DNA from: Oceanobacillus profundus
GTDB lineage: Bacteria > Bacillota > Bacilli > Bacillales > Amphibacillaceae
DNA: 53,765 nucleotides
Assembly: GCF_003515705.1 (NCBI RefSeq)
Contig: NZ_QWEH01000024.1
Location: 1 to 53,765, forward strand
Direction: 5' to 3'
This document shows, piece by piece, positions 53,147 to 53,765 of this stretch. The position numbers and the translations under genes are program-made. How positions within the stretch are numbered: the stretch's first letter is position 1; each line of letters starts with the position of its first letter. The notes under the pieces are model-generated. The model was not told the origin of the DNA, ran no database searches, and saw only the letters and a list, made by a program, of their open reading frames with translations.

Positions 53147-53620
53147 GTGAAAAAGGTTTTATTTAGTTTAGTTCCGTTGCTTTTCATTTTATTTGCATGT
53201 CAGGATCAGCAATTGGAAACGAATTATTATTTATCCCTGTTGGGCGATAGTGAGACTTGGAGATTGTCTGGTTATGAAATAATATTAACCCCAGATGAAA
53301 TAAAGGTCGGAAATGGAAAGCTGATAATGAAGGAAGAAAATAAATATATTACAGATTCCTTTAGCTTTGATACATATGCGGTTATTAATGGCGTAGATCA
53401 TAAAATTCATGCTGGCTCAGTCTCTGGACGCGCAGATATTAAAGAGCAAACGACCGGAACATTAGAAGGTGGCGCCCCCATTGATTTTGATGAATTAAGT
53501 AGTGTTTATATGATAATTGAGTGGTGGGATCCTAATGAAAGTGATAATGTTCAAGAGCGAATTAATTTATATCAAAAGCCGAAGAATGATGAAACGTTTT
53601 TAAATGAAGAATCCCTTTAA
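53147..53620 (+). CDS. Lipoprotein, 157 aa
   Basis: The GTG at 53147 follows AAAGGGG at 9 nt. The N-terminus KKVLFSLVPLLFILFACQDQ is a lipoprotein signal with the lipobox Cys18, so the protein is lipidated and faces outward. The mature 140 residues are beta-rich (GYEIILTPDEIKVGNGKL and VYMIIEWWDP), reminiscent of small Bacillus lipoproteins of unknown role. No recognised domain. It is a single gene, next to the IS end. Confidence 0.82.
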   Translation: MKKVLFSLVPLLFILFACQDQQLETNYYLSLLGDSETWRLSGYEIILTPDEIKVGNGKLIMKEENKYITDSFSFDTYAVINGVDHKIHAGSVSGRADIKEQTTGTLEGGAPIDFDELSSVYMIIEWWDPNESDNVQERINLYQKPKNDETFLNEESL

Positions 53621-53638
53621 GAGAAATGGAGAAGTTAT

Positions 53639-53765
53639 GGGTTTGTCAAATAAAGTGTGTAAGTCCCTCTTACTCAAGGTACTTTAACACTCTATCTTTT
53701 AGCTCAACTTGAAGAAGAAGTTGGTTCATAACCATTGCCCAGTTTTGGATATGACCACCCTCCCA
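53639..53765 (-). mobile_element. IS256-like insertion sequence, 3' end, cut by the window edge
   Basis: On the minus strand a transposase C-terminus reads WEGGHIQNWAMVMNQLLLQ and on to VLKYLE, with a stop at 53672-53670 (31 codons visible). The W-x-M-V-x-N-Q-L pattern near the end is usual in IS256-type (mutator) transposases. The sequence GGGTTTGTCAAATAAAG at 53639 looks like the terminal inverted repeat. The other end lies outside the window. Confidence 0.6.

Overview
The window is low-GC Firmicutes DNA. TTG and GTG starts behind strong GGAGG-type ribosome binding sites are common, gene content is Bacillaceae-like (YheC/YheD coat-type ATP-grasp protein, pdxST, fruRKA, queF with a preQ1 riboswitch, a YrhE-type formate dehydrogenase), and so are the dispersed repeats. 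I read it as a chromosomal segment of an Oceanobacillus/Virgibacillus-like Bacillaceae; this is inference, because there is no rRNA, tRNA or phylogenetic marker to place it. Each end appears to cut an insertion sequence: an IS30-like 5' end at 1-124 and the 3' end of an IS256-like element at 53639-53765.

Layout. 0.1-11 kb holds housekeeping and membrane genes (ABC-F translation factor, TlpA-like thioredoxin, P1 peptidase, RluA-type pseudouridine synthase, chemoreceptor). Two copies of a short dispersed repeat lie in opposite orientation at 6.9-7.2 and 10.8 kb, and the first is interrupted by a structured 272-nt insert flanked by an 8-bp direct repeat. 11-16 kb carries a PTS IIC-like protein and the fruR-fruK-fruA fructose operon. 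16-20.7 kb has a STAS-like/ketoacyl-synthase-III-like pair, then pdxR divergent from pdxS-pdxT (pyridoxal phosphate synthesis). 20.8-26 kb is accessory: DinB-like, GNAT and DUF4269 genes, an orphan secreted protein bracketed by a 23-bp direct repeat, and a MarR/MFS pair. 26-34.6 kb has queF under a preQ1-I riboswitch, yjdM, an F420-ligase-like enzyme divergent from a LysR regulator, a YheC/D protein, a decayed short-chain dehydrogenase, and an Asp-box propeller protein coupled to a membrane protein.

34.9-42.3 kb looks like an electrophile/quinone-response region. A catE-like dioxygenase, a luciferase-like flavin oxidoreductase and a YwnB-like NAD(P)H-binding protein form one operon, divergent from an HxlR regulator with the Cys7 expected of a CatR-type redox sensor. 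An aldo/keto reductase, an IclR regulator, an old-yellow-enzyme gene broken by one frameshift, and a MerR/DUF4260 pair follow. 42.6-47.5 kb is a formate module: formate/nitrite-family channel, a 49-residue zinc-knuckle protein, a cysteine-less HMA-like protein, DUF1641 and a cysteine-type formate dehydrogenase. 47.8-53.7 kb is small accessory genes (XRE/membrane pair, VOC proteins, metallo-beta-lactamase fold, TIM-barrel isomerase, lipoprotein) with several gene fragments.

No CRISPR array, rRNA, tRNA, prophage or secondary-metabolite cluster was seen. The most promising leads are the nested structured repeat at 6.9-7.2 kb, the STAS/KAS-III-like pair whose synthase has lost two of its three usual catalytic residues, the F420-ligase-like/LysR pair, and two small genes whose ribosome binding sites point at AUA or AUC rather than a normal start.
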